A stretch of DNA of 64,000 bases from Prunus persica (lineage: Eukaryota > Streptophyta > Magnoliopsida > Rosales > Rosaceae): contig NC_034009.1 in NCBI RefSeq assembly GCF_000346465.2, positions 16,714,078-16,778,077 of the forward strand. The letters run 5' to 3'. The translations under genes were made by a program, and so were the position numbers. Below are positions 33,940 through 45,232 of this stretch, one piece after another. The notes below the pieces were generated by a model. That model saw nothing but the letters and a program-made list of their open reading frames with translations. It had not been told where the DNA came from and made no database searches. Within the stretch, counting starts at the first letter, position 1, and every line of letters begins with the position of its first letter.

Positions 33940-34505
33940 TTTTGTCATGTGTGACATGTCTTGTCCTAGAAGTGGCCCAATGGTGATCAGATACGTGGAG
34001 GTCTTCAATCATTTGCGGCTCCTAGGTCTCTGAGTGAGCCATCCCTCAGGGTGGTTGACCGGGACTTTCCAAGGTATGTAGGAAGATACCCTTGATTTCT
34101 CCTAACCATATAGGCCAACCCGGCGGGTCGATGTGGTGACACTACGGAGCTATGTGGTTTTAGTGCTCGTCCCGTTCGAGTGGTCAATCATAATGGTCCG
34201 CCTCAACTAGTGTGGCTTGTGTGGGCTTTGAGTCGATATCGCGGTGCTAGTGGTTAATTTGGCTTGGTCAGATCAGTCCCTTATATCAACAACCCCCACC
34301 ATGTACAAATACATGGTACAAATAACCACTTTTTCTGTAGCACTTTGAGCCAATACAATGATGAAGATGAGCCACGGAGCATCAAATGATGCTTTTGAGA
34401 GGAAAAAGGTCTGGGACAATCCAAAAGCATCCAAGGCTGGAACAAAAAATATATAAAAAAAACTATATTTTTCATATCCGTACACATAAAACAATCGCCA
34501 AACAC
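33940..34505. repeat. Duplicated block, copy without insertion
   Basis: From about 34010 (TTTGCGGCTCCTAGGTCTCT) to 34505 it matches 35780-36200 closely, and in part 29755-30010. It contains CATGGTACAAATAACCACTT and GAGCATCAAATGATGCTTTT. Its right end (TACACATAAAACAATCGCCA) is the uninterrupted version of the site that holds the Pack-MULE in the second copy. No protein is recognised. Confidence 0.8.
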
Positions 34506-34704
34506 ACAACTTTCATAATCCCACTCATTACTCTATTGGTACAACCCTAGCTCAGTCCAAACTCGAAACTTTAGGATTGGGTCAGCCTAGCCCAGCGCAA
34601 TGATGAACCCTATCTGTTATAAGATGGGTCTCCAAATGAACTTGAACAACTACACAAGGAGATGACAACAAGACGACCTATTCCTCCTTGTTAGTACGAA
34701 ACTT
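34506..34704. other. Short unassigned spacer
   Basis: Contains CCCTAGCTCAGTCCAAACTC. Nothing protein-like is visible, and it directly precedes the CACTA end at 34705. Confidence 0.35.
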
Positions 34705-35465
34705 CACTACTACAAAAAGTGAAAAAGGCGACCAGAAAAAAACGACGGTTTAACAAAAAACAATCGTTGCGTTTGAAAAGACGACAGTGCTATAAAATCA
34801 CCGTGTATGAGTAACTTAAACACTAAAAAATAGAGATTCCAATTCGTGTTTTTAAAAAACGACGCACTAAATTAAAAAAGTGTCTTCTTATTAAAAAGGT
34901 TTTCCTCAGAGTTAAACTCTAAGCCCAAAAACAACGGCAGAAGGTATGAATCCACCAACGTAGAAAGTAAAGGCAACGGTGTGCAATAACAGCCGCCGTT
35001 TTTACTCCATAATTAACATGACCAAGTTTTCGTATTCGGCGCCGTATAATTTCAAAAAAATCCACGTCGGTATATTACAAAATACCGACGTACAACGATG
35101 GTAAAGATAAATTTATCGACTTATTATTTTGTAGTGTACTACAACGGTATCTATAACTCTAACTACGTCGGTTTGTTTAATTAACGCCGTATAATAAAAT
35201 TTACCATGTCGTGAAGTTAAAATTACCGTCGTATTTATTCACTTTATACGGCTAACCTTATATCTAAACCGTCATCTTAATATTAATTTTTTTAAAAAAG
35301 ATTTATTTATTGGATTTTGGTAGCCTACGACGGTAGATCAACATAATGACAAGTATTGAGAATAACCACGATGGTTTATATAGAAACCGCCGACAGAATC
35401 AGATTATTCTGAGATCCCAAGAGATATGAAATCTTACCATAGGGAACTTTGTTCCTCATCATAAT
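34705..35465 (+). mobile_element. CACTA (En/Spm) end fragment
   Basis: It starts with the terminal motif CACTACTACAAAAAGTG, followed by about 700 bp crowded with ACGACGGT, CCGTCGT and ACGTCGG motifs in both orientations. These are the subterminal sites expected for CACTA elements. It is homologous to the first 720 bp of CACTA-2 (60354-61075), up to the shared phrase CTGAGATCCCAAG...CATCATAATC. Homology then stops, so this is a truncated copy with no transposase. Confidence 0.82.
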
Positions 35466-35475
35466 CGGACCACCA

Positions 35476-35755
35476 ATGTGAGAGAAAGACAATATTTTAG
35501 ATGTTGATAATGCATGTGTTTTTGTGTCTTTCAGATACACAAAAGCACATACGCATCAAAATCCAAAAATTTGCCTATAAAATTTGACGACAGCAACACA
35601 TCAAAATCCAAAAAAATTGCCTCTAAAATGTGAGAGAAAGACAATATTTTAGACATTAACGATGTGTGTGTCTTTGTGTATGTCTTTGAGATACACAAAG
35701 ACACATACACATTAACATCCAAAAAATTTGCCTCTAAAAATTGACGACAGCTCTG
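35476..35755. repeat. Tandem duplication, about 152-bp period
   Basis: The phrase AATGTGAGAGAAAGACAATA at about 35475 recurs at about 35627, followed in each by GTGTCTTT-rich sequence, AGATACACAAA and CATCCAAAAA-TTTGCCTCTA-like text. It lies directly after the CACTA fragment. The function is unknown. Confidence 0.75.
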
Positions 35756-35764
35756 TGATTTTAG

Positions 35765-36213
35765 TGCTCGTCCCGTTCATTTGCGGCTCCTAAGTCTCTG
35801 AGTGAGCCATCCCCAGGGTGGTTGACCGGGACTTTCCAAGGTATGTAGGAAGATACCCTTGATTTCTCCCAACCATATAGGCCAACCCGACGGGTCGGTG
35901 TGGTGACATAACGGAGCTGTGTGGTTTTAGTGCTTGTCCCGTTCGAGTGGTCAATCATAACGGTCGTTAATTCAGCTCGGTCAGATCAGTCCCTTATATC
36001 AACAACAACCACCATGTACAAATACATGGTACAAATAACCACTTTTTATGTAGCACTTTGAGCCAATACAATGATGAAGATGAGCCACGGAGCATCAAAT
36101 GATGCTTTTGAGAGGAAAAAGATCTGGGACAATCCAAAAGCATCCAAGGCAGGAACAAAAAATATTAAAAAAAACTATATTTTTCATATCCATACACATA
36201 AAAAAAAAAAAAA
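35765..36213. repeat. Duplicated block, copy carrying the Pack-MULE
   Basis: Matches 34010-34495 (GCTCCTAAGTCTCTGAGTGA, GGGACTTTCCAAGGTATGTA, GAGCATCAAATGATGCTTTT, TTTTCATATCCATACACATA). Its continuation ACAAATCGCCAAGCACACAA is found only after 37684, so the 1.47-kb element inserted into this copy. Confidence 0.82.
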
Positions 36214-37684
36214 GGCTTATTTACTATAGTGCATCCTGAAACTTTGGTCAAATTTCACTTTACCCCTTGAAAGTTAAAATGACCCAAAGTACCCTTTTAA
36301 CCAAAGTTTTGTAGTTCACTTTGCCTCCCACTCTTAACTCTGTTAAAAATTCTATTAAAAACACTGATGTGGCACAAATAGAACCCACTTTTTTTGTTGA
36401 AATATATGTCACCTAAGTGCCACATGCAAAAAAACAATAAAATATTTTATTTAAAATTTTTAACAAATTGAAAAAAATAGAAAATTACATTACTTCTCTC
36501 TTCCCTCTCCCTCTTCCTATCTCTGCTTGAGTCCCGACCTCCTCCCCCACCAACCCACGCGGGGTAGCCATCACTGCCCCACCAGCTACTCCCCTCGCTT
36601 TAACCAACTTAGCTGCCCCAAAACCCTCAAACCGCCTCCTTCCAAACGGCGCTGGAGCATACCGACTCTCTACTGTGGATGGAGTACAGGAAGATGAAGA
36701 GGCATGTGGCGTTTACGAGAGCGACAGGGGACAACGTTTTCAACGCGATCATATGGGACGTGGTGGTCAACCCCTCGTTTCAGCAACTAGGGCTGGGGCT
36801 AGGGCTAGGTTTGGGGAAGGCGGTGATGGAGAAGTTGGTGGAGGAATTGGTGGCGAAAGGGATTTGTAATATTGCTTAGCAAGTAAATGTTCATTTGATA
36901 GGTTATTTGTAAAGATTTCTTTTGTATGGTAAACTTAATGGTAAAGATAAGCAGCAAAGCACATGCCATTAAAGAAATTCTTGTCCTTCAATTTTAATTA
37001 CTGAAATTCTGTGCTTGAATTTTAAGCAGCAAAGCACAGCCCCAGATAGAAAGTCATACCAATTCAAACATCATACAAATCAAGAGGGAACCCAAAACCA
37101 TTCAAGAAATCAAAACCAAGAGGCTTGGGGTGCTCCTTTTGTTTATAAATTAAATTTTGTTTTTGTTTTATGGTTTAGAAAGTATTTGGAGTTTTTGGGT
37201 TCTGTTTGGTAGACAATAAAATTTCAACAGGAAGTTGAGATTTTGGAGGTGGGTTTGGTTGGGGAAGGAGTGGTTTTGAAGATTTTTGGGCTGCGAAGCT
37301 GGTTAGATAGAAGGGAGGAGTTGGTGGGCCAGTGATGGCTACCCAAGTGGGTTGGTGGGAGGAGGGAGTCGGGTACAGAGAAAGAAAGAGGGGGAGAGAA
37401 GAGAGAAGGGGAGAGAGAAGTAATGTAATTTTCTATTTTTATTAAAATAAAATATTTTATTATTTTTTTTCACATGTTGCACTTACATGGCATATATTTC
37501 AACAAAAAAGTGGATCCTATTTGTGCCACATCAGCGTTTTTAATAGAATTGTTAACAGAGTTAACAGTGAGGGGCAAAGTGAACCACCAAACCTTGGTCA
37601 AGGGCATATTCTGGGTCATTTTAACTTTCATGGGATAAAGTAAAATTTGACTATAGTTTCAATGGGCACTACAGTAAATAAGCC
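36214..37684. mobile_element. Pack-MULE with long terminal inverted repeats
   Basis: The left end GGCTTATTTACTATAGTG and the reverse complement of the right end GGCTTATTTACTGTAGTG begin inverted repeats about 350 bp long. They include matching GAAAGTTAAAATGACCCA, TTAACTCTGTTA and GATGTGGCACAAATAG blocks and purine/pyrimidine-rich inner parts. The insertion lies in an A-run, so the target duplication cannot be fixed exactly. The duplicated block at 34.0-34.5 kb supplies the empty site. Between the repeats is a captured GNAT gene fragment. No transposase is present. Confidence 0.88.
36646..36879 (+). pseudogene. Captured GNAT acetyltransferase fragment in the Pack-MULE
   Basis: Read in the plus frame of the ATG at 36679, with upstream in-frame residues LEHTDSLLW, it gives MEYRKMKRHVAFTRATGD, NVFNAIIWDVVVNPSFQQ and KAVMEKLVEELVAKGICN. 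This is the acetyl-CoA-binding core of plant plastid-type GCN5-related N-acetyltransferases (the family normally reads V-D-P-S-F-Q-G-x-G-L-G-K-A). The R/Q-x-x-G-x-G/A loop is distorted by an extra GLGLGLG expansion caused by a tandem GGGGCTAGG repeat, and the second half of the domain is missing. It is a captured, non-functional piece of a host gene. The parent gene is not in the window. Confidence 0.82.
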
Positions 37685-37717
37685 TAAAAAAAAACAAATC
37701 GCCAAGCACACAACTTT

Positions 37718-39018
37718 CGGTATAACCATGTCAGCTGGTGATACTCCCACTCAAAATATAACACATGTCAAATTTTAAAAAATAATTATATTTTTTTCAT
37801 AGTTGTACTTTGTCTCCCAACTTTACCCTGAATAAATTTTATTTAATTTTATTTATAAAAAACATGAAAAAGAAAACAAGATTGTAGCAGTGTCGCACCT
37901 AGGGGTTGACGTGGTCCGGTTCGGTCCAGTTCTTACCTCAAACTGGAACCGAAATCGGTACTATTTAACCGGTCCTTTTCGGTCTGATTTCGACAAAAAA
38001 AATTTCAAAAACCAATCGGTTCGGTTCTGACTGGTTCCGATTTTGAACCGGATTATTAATTTATTATTAATTTAATTATTTTTTTTAAAATAAATTTTTT
38101 TAATAAAAAAATTATAATAAATAACTTATTTTTTTGGCTTAAAAATTAACAAATAATCCAATTCATACATTTATAAAATTTTTGAAGTTGAACTTGAAAA
38201 AATAGTGATTATAAAATTTAAAATATGGCATTAGATTTTAAAAATTTGTAAAAATAAAAAATATATATATGACCGGTCCGGTTCGGTCTGGTGTGGTGGG
38301 GTGTAAAACCAGAATCGAAACCGGTTGCAATCGGTTCGGTCCGGTTTTGGTCCGATTTGTTGACTTTTTTGGTCAACCGATTGTTTTTTCACCGATTCGA
38401 TTCGGTATTCCGGTTTTTCGGTCCCGATGCCCACCCCTAGTCACACCTAGATCCCATTGGCAATCTGGCTTCCACGCACTGCCATCCCTTGGCTGCAGTC
38501 CCTCACTATGAATACCAACATCAAACAACACCACCCAAAAAGTGGTTGATAAAATTAACAGAAAAATGCAAAAAAAAAAAAAAAAAAACTGATTTACTTG
38601 GTTGCCCGTAACATCCATCATTACCTTTCTTTCAGTAGTGGGTTGTCAACTTATCACCATAGGAGATGCTTTTGAAGATTTCTAATTTGCACTTATATAT
38701 ATTCAAGATTTTTGGCTTTTTCTTAATGCGTTTAACTTTTTTATTGAGAATGAGAGGGAGGGAAAGAGGGGTTGGAGATGTTGGATGAGAAGGGAGAGAA
38801 AAGCTGGGGTGGGTGGTGAGGGAAAAGAGAAGACAACTTGGTGGTAAGGGACAAGTGAAGCACAGGGAAGACGGTGGGAGAGGGGTTAGGTCTAATTAAT
38901 GTTGAAGGGGTATACTTGGAAGACAAAAGTTCAGGTGTAATTGTTTTCTATTTTTTTTTAAAAAATTGATAGATGTTAGATTTGAGTGGGAGTATCACCA
39001 GCTGACGTGGTGATACCG
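37718..39018. mobile_element. Element with about 60-bp inverted repeats, hosting a hAT MITE
   Basis: The left end (CGGTATAACCATGTCAGCTG) and the reverse complement of the right end (CGGTATCACCACGTCAGCTG) match, and both continue GTGATACTCCCACTCAAA. No clear target duplication was found and no protein is encoded. The centre carries purine-rich sequence (38740-38890), and the hAT MITE at 37900-38439 sits inside, so this element is the older of the two. Confidence 0.65.
37900..38439. mobile_element. 540-bp hAT-type MITE, copy 2 (inverted relative to copy 1)
   Basis: The termini are TAGGGGTTGAC and CCCACCCCTA, flanked by 8-bp duplications that differ at one base (GTCGCACC at 37892-37899, GTCACACC at 38440-38447). 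The ends are GGTCCGGTTCGGT-rich, as in copy 1 at 32722-33301, and the AT-rich centre is recognisably the reverse complement of that copy. The mismatch implies an older insertion. Confidence 0.88.
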
Positions 39019-40928
39019 TATCACTCTATAATTTCTCGGAGGATGGCACGCATTGCTTCATGATATCTTGAATACTTAATATTCGTATTATATATAACCG
39101 TTTAACTTAGTAGTATACTTCTCCTCAAGATTTCAACAAGAGAAATCACCCTCCGATTATCTCAGGTTCAAAGTACTAACCCACAACCACATACTTGCAT
39201 AAGATAGTTTTGCGCAAAGTAATATGAATGACAATATTCCGCCATGTAAAGTGCACCAGATAAGTAATATCTTGAGAACACAACAAAGGAAACAGAAAAG
39301 TACTAAACTTGGCATAACTGAACCTAACAAATAAGCCTAAACTTGCGGCTGCACCTAGGCTAACCTAGGTCACCTACGTACCCCTACTGAGGGATCAAGC
39401 CACACGTAATTCTTTTACTGATAGACACAATTCCTAAAATATAATATAATGTTGAAACAACCTTACGTTTATAACCCGACTCTTAAATTCTTTAATTTAT
39501 TATTACAAAACAAACCAAATAAAAAATCCGTAACTTTTAAATCAAACCTTTTATCTAAAACTATACCTGTAACCATCTGCATAGCATCCTACTATCATCC
39601 ACTAAGGGGTATATGGACCATATAGTTTCATCCGAACGCAACCGATATATTTTATGAAGGCAACAATATAATTTTCGGCGGCAACCAATATATATTTTCC
39701 GAAGGCAACCAATATATATTTTGTGAAGGCAACCAATATATATTTTCTGAAGGCAACCGTGGGATAGAGGAAAACTAGCCAACCACCCATGCAGACAAAT
39801 TGAGTAGGTGGCTGGGGAAAGATCCTGGGCGGACACCTGCAGAGTAAACTCAATGTAGGTTCAGGCAATACACTGGTCGGAACTTACAGAGTAATCTCTA
39901 TGTAGGTATAGGCAAGGCAACTTGTGAATGGGAAACTGTCCAACCACCCGTATAGACAAATCAGGCAGGTGGCTAGGAAAAGATCATGGCCGGACACCTG
40001 CAGAGTAAACTCAATGCAGGTATAGGCAATACACTAGTCGGACACCTACAGAGTAATCTCCATGTAGGTATAGGCAAACCACTGGTCAGACACTTGCAGT
40101 ATGGCCTAACTACAGGTACAGGCAATACACTGGTTTGACTCCTACCACCGTAGGTACAGGAAATATTCAATCATATGCACAGACTTTACCGAAGGCAATT
40201 GTATTCCCCAAAATCCTTTCTCACTTTTCCTAGAACTTTAACTTACATTAACAACCCCAAATCCCATCCATCCCAACTCAAACTAAACCAGGCTACTCCA
40301 ACCATTTATAACCCATAAGCAATACCTTTCCAGATTTGTTCCCAACTGAATTTGAACACGTATAATATACTAATCCGAGACTGGTATTCATACTTCAATA
40401 ATTCCAACCATAATTGAATGATAATAACAATCACAATAATAGAACAATAATAATAATAATGACAAGATACACACGGAAAAATCTCATGTCACATGGTAAA
40501 GGCCGAAATCGAACCGATAGCACGTTTGTATAACCTCACTAACTAAAATATCAATTATCAAACAAGTCAGTTTCCCACCAATATCACCACCACTCCCTAT
40601 ATCACAATATCATAACAAATCCAAGTTTTCAACATCATGCCATAACCACAATTCAAATTCCATGTATTTATCATTGGCAATTGTAGGGGTCTTTTTGTTC
40701 CAGTAGCCTGACGAATGGGCTTGGGCTGCTGTAAGAAGAAAATGAACAAAAATTCCCAAGTACCTGAGTTCGAGAACCAATCTCCCAAAAGAGTTTTTGA
40801 AAAGTTTGATGAAACTTTAGAAAAACACTCTTAGGTTCTTTTCACCAATAGCCAAATAAACATAATAAATCGATCAGTGACTTAGCTTGAGGAGCTTGTG
40901 GCATGGGAGCTAAGCTTTCATAAGGTTA

Positions 40929-40959
<31 letters not shown>

Positions 40960-43677
40960 AGCATGAAATTCTTATAGAAAGCGAAGGTTTGGAGCAGGGT
41001 AGAGGAAATTAGAACGATTTCTATCTTAAGGGAAGAAGAAAACAAACGAAGAAGAAAATTGGGTGGCTTGAGTAAATTCTCAGTTGCTTGACAAAGCTTG
41101 GTCAGGCCCTGGATCCTGATTTTGCTAGGTAGAAGAAGCTCCCTTTTATAGGCACAAAGAATCCCTAATTTTGTCTAACCTCCTTCTTCCTTTTTCTTTG
41201 CTTCTTTCCATTCAACCCTATTCGGTGAAATTTTCCTATCCAAGGCTCCTGGGTAAGGAGCACTCTGGGGTTCCAAGGTTTTGACACAGCTGGTCTTCTC
41301 CATAGGGGTAAGGCGCCACCCACGTTCTTCCTGGTTTTTCCTATGGGAGCTAACAGAGGAAAGGGAGAATGGACATACGGTTTGCCCAACGAGTATCCTT
41401 CTTGCTCGTATGAATTTCCTTTGGTTTTTACATTGGCTCCTGTTGACTCTGTCATAGAACTTTGGGCAAAGGCTGAACACGCTTGCTAGATATTTTGTAG
41501 AGCACTGGGCTGGGCTTTTCCCAAGGTTTTGGGTCGGTGATACTCTATTCTACAGCGACCAGTTAGCTTGTTTTCGTCAAGCTGCTGGAAGCAGTTTGCA
41601 TGTTGCGTTTTTAACAAAGTATTTGGGTGCTCTAACCAACATAGGGTTTCCTAGGCAAATTACTGTATTCTTTCTAAGGCATTGGGTCATTTTCTCTCAT
41701 CTCTCATGCTAACCCATGTGTTTGGGCTCAAGAAATGGGCTTGAGTTTTGGGGCTCCCAAGCAGCCCAAAACTTCCATTTCTTGGCTCACCAATGGGCCT
41801 CATGAAAGCTCGTTACCATCCATACCACAACCCACTCAAGCAAGCCCCGAGTATTTTGCGTGACTTGGGCCCACTTAAGCTTGTGGCGTGGCTAGGTGTA
41901 AATGATTTTCTCTTGGCATTGCATGTCGCTTGGCGTGGTTGAATTTGTTGCTTTGAAGAACGGATATGAGCATGACGGGATAATTAGCTTGGGCTCGTAA
42001 AGCCAGTGCTTATTTCAACTCTTAGCATGACAGATCGCATATTTATTTGGCATGGCACGTGGGTCATGACTCGTTCGAGCGTGAATGACGAAATTTCACG
42101 TGCTCCAAATCGGGTCTTTTCTCAATAAGGCATTGCATTGGGTCGAGAATTTATTTGGGCCCAACCATGGATTTTTGGGCCTCAACAACAATCAACTCTA
42201 GTAATACTAACCGGTACTGTAAGGCCACAGTCAAGACATACACATAATCCCATAATCATAAGAAAAATCTCATCATATGGATGTCGTTCAATACTTGGAA
42301 AAATAAGGCATCTTCAAAATAAAAGTCCACCCACCAATACTACTCATTAGTCGACCTCAACTGAGAATTTAAATTCAAACCCTAGTTCTCATAAAGTTAA
42401 CGTGTGTGCACAACTTTAGAAAGGTCCTAAAGCCATTCTAGTAACTTCCCATTTTTTGTCAACCAGGCCCACCCAGGCCCACAGGGCCCACTACCTCAGA
42501 TTTCCTATCCAAACATTCCTAAAAGTCCCACAAGGTCTACACAACAAGTCCCGAGAATTTGGTCTTGATCGAGCGATCAGATCGCTCTTGTTTGCGTGAT
42601 CAAACCCCATTTTACTTAACACTAAACTCCATAATTCGGGGTATCCGAGACTCTGATTCTCAATTTGTGAGTTCCAACACGATCCTAGAGGTATGGAGAA
42701 CAACATATTTGAAATTTGAACCGATCGAACGGTCCGAACCTATCGAACTCAGATATCGCCTAATAGGCATAATATCCGTTCGATAGTCAAACAATACCCA
42801 ATTTCTAATCCAAGCATACCATTGTGCTAGAGCGACATGGGGAGTATTTTGGGACTCAATGGGCCACCACGAAGTAGGCCACACCCCTCCACCCACCACC
42901 AGCAGTGGTGGGTGACTTGAGTAATTTTTGACGATCAGAAAATCTCCAAATCACCAGTCAAGTCCTATACCAAAAGAACCATCTCAACTAGGGGAACATT
43001 TTTTGGTCTTGGTTCTCTGCCAAAACCAAGCCGGAACTACCCAAACACCTTATCCAAAAGCCTGCCAAATTGAGGGTTAAGAATCGATCTTCCAAACTCA
43101 AAATCAATCCACAATACATATACCAATAGCTAGAGCATAAGGAGTGGATGAAGATTAATACCTAGATTGACGAAAATCGTCACCGAAAATGCCGAAAAGA
43201 ATTCCGCCCTTTATCAGGCTCCAGCACCGCCGTCAGTGGCCCCCGAGATGGAGCTCCAACCTAGACATGATTGCCAGACTCTGGCCATCAGTTCCCAACC
43301 AGTCCCATGCCTTGGCGTCACCGGATGGGGCCAATCTCCTTAAAGCCATGGCGCCCCCCCTCTCCCCAAAATCGAGTTCGCCGTGAGAGAGAGAGAGATA
43401 GAAAACTGAGAGGGAGCGGGGTCCACTCATGGGCCCAATCGATTTTACTATTTTTTAAAATAGTTTTTAAAATGACGAAAGTGCCCTTTTCATTTTTAGA
43501 TCTCGGAATTGAGCGTGCCACCTATCTACGAACTCGTTTCAAAGAGCCCGACGCAACGGTGCAACTCAATTCTCCAAATTCTTTCCCAAACAAAAAGTAA
43601 CTAGAATACCCTAAACTCCAAGGGAAAAACTGTAAATTTAGAAATTAAATAATAATTAATTTGGGTCGGGATGTTAC
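39019..43677 (-). mobile_element. Retrotransposon-like stretch, possible LTR ending TGTTACA
   Basis: The right edge, read on the minus strand, is TGTAACATCCCGACCCAAAT, a start typical of plant Ty3/Gypsy LTRs. The other edge was not found, nor any gag or pol frame, so a solo LTR or a non-autonomous element is possible. Inside are AGGCAACCAATATATATTTT repeats (39656-39765), a diverged phrase around GACACCTGCAGAGTAAACTC and TGTAGGTATAGGCAA repeated between 39830 and 40160, and a (GA)n tract at 40936-40960. Boundaries are approximate. Confidence 0.4.
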
Positions 43678-43967
43678 ATTAAGATTTCAAGGCAGTGTAG
43701 AGTTTCGATGCTATTAGTAGTGGAACTACTCATTATGTAGTGTATTTGATTTCGTCAAGTTTCCAATGTGAGACTTCATAATCTTTAACACCCTTGGCCC
43801 TGTATCAATGTCAATATGCTTTCTTACTGTCCCAAGTTATACACAAATCCTTGATGTCACCTCAAAATTGTGTCAAAATCCTAACCTCAATCCTGCACAT
43901 GTCAATTTGAAACCTAGATTTCCCCCAAGGTCATTAATCCCTGAGTGCAAAGGTTTGACCCTAATCT
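43678..43967. other. Short spacer before CACTA-1
   Basis: About 290 bp of AT-rich sequence with nothing recognisable. It ends at the CACTA terminus at 43968. Confidence 0.4.
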
Positions 43968-44137
43968 CACTACTACAAAAAAGAAAAAAGACGACGGTAA
44001 ATCACCGTCGTGTATTCGGTTTTTCAATGGTCGTGGAATCCACCGTCATCTTTTCCCTCATAAATCACGACGCTAAATCACCGTCGTTGTTAAAATATAC
44101 AACGTCATCAACAAATACAAAACGACGTCTTTGTACT

Positions 44138-45125
44138 GCAAAAAGATCTAAAAAAGCAGTCGAGGTGAGAATAGACGACCAACTCTCTAAAAAAACCATC
44201 GTTAAAAAGGAAAAATATGACACATATTAACAGAACAAGGCCGCAAGATAGACATACAACGACGAAAATTAAAACAAGACGCCGTTAAATATCATTTTCA
44301 CGACAATAAAAAATATGACGTCTTTAAATACATTAGAAGACGACGTTATTGATACCTACTACGTCGCCCATATAAAAACAACCGTCGTAAAATAAATTTT
44401 CCAATTCGATTTTTCTATAAAAGATGACGTGAAAATAGTTGTCAGTGTCATTATTTACGACGTATGTATTTATAGAGTAGACGTTGAACAACGAAACAAC
44501 GTCGGTTACAAATATATGAGAGTCGTATTACAAAATTTATACGTCCTATTTTCAGAAACAAACAACGACGATAAATATTAGACGTTGTTAAATAAAACAA
44601 CGTCGAAAACAAATAAAAACAGACGTGTTTAGTCTGCTAAAGTTCTAAAAAATAGTCAAGGATGAGAATAGACGACCAACTCAAACAAATCACCGTCGTT
44701 AAAAGGGAAAAATATGACACATATTAAAAGAACAAGGCCGCAAGATAGACATACAACGACGACAACTAAAACACTACGCCATTAAATATAATTTTTACGA
44801 CAAGAAAAAATATGACGTCTTTAAATACATGAGAAGACGACGTTATTGAAATATACTACGTCTCTTATTTACAAACAACCGTCGTGAAATAAATTTTCCA
44901 CTTCGATTTTTCTAAAAAAGATGACGTGGAAATAGTTGTCAGTGTCATTATTTACGACGTATGTATTTATATAGTTGACGTTGAAATGCGAAACAACGTC
45001 GGTGGCATTTATATAGTCGACGTTGTATTTATATGTATTCATTACTCACGACGCACTTATTAATATAGACGACGTTGAACTTCTAAACAACGTCGGTTCC
45101 AAATAAATGAGAGCCGTATTACAGA
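44138..45125. repeat. About 490-bp tandem duplication in the CACTA-1 subterminal region
   Basis: The segment from about 44165 (GATGAGAATAGACGACCAAC-like) to 44600 repeats from about 44660. Shared phrases include AAGGCCGCAAGATAGACATA, TATGACGTCTTTAAATACAT and GATGACGTG(A/G)AAATAGTTGT. It doubles the number of ACGACG-type motifs at this end. Confidence 0.82.
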
Positions 45126-45186
45126 TCATATAGACGGCGTTGATTATGATGAGAGCCGTATTACAAATAACGTCGTTTAATTGATA

Positions 45187-45232
45187 CTAGCCTCCCTGCA
45201 CGTGCTTCCGCGCGTGCGAGAGGCTTTTTTTT
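45187..45232 (-). other. Helitron 3' terminus: hairpin and CTAG
   Basis: Minus-strand GCACGCGCGGAAGCACGTGC forms an 8-bp stem with one mismatch around a GGAA loop. AGGGAGG and the terminal CTAG (45190-45187) follow, next to host T at 45186. Confidence 0.85.

Noticed and set aside
36675..36869. Overlapping plus-strand frame starting MDGVQEDEEACG
   Set aside because: It overlaps the GNAT frame out of phase and has no family resemblance, while the frame at 36679 matches GNAT enzymes.
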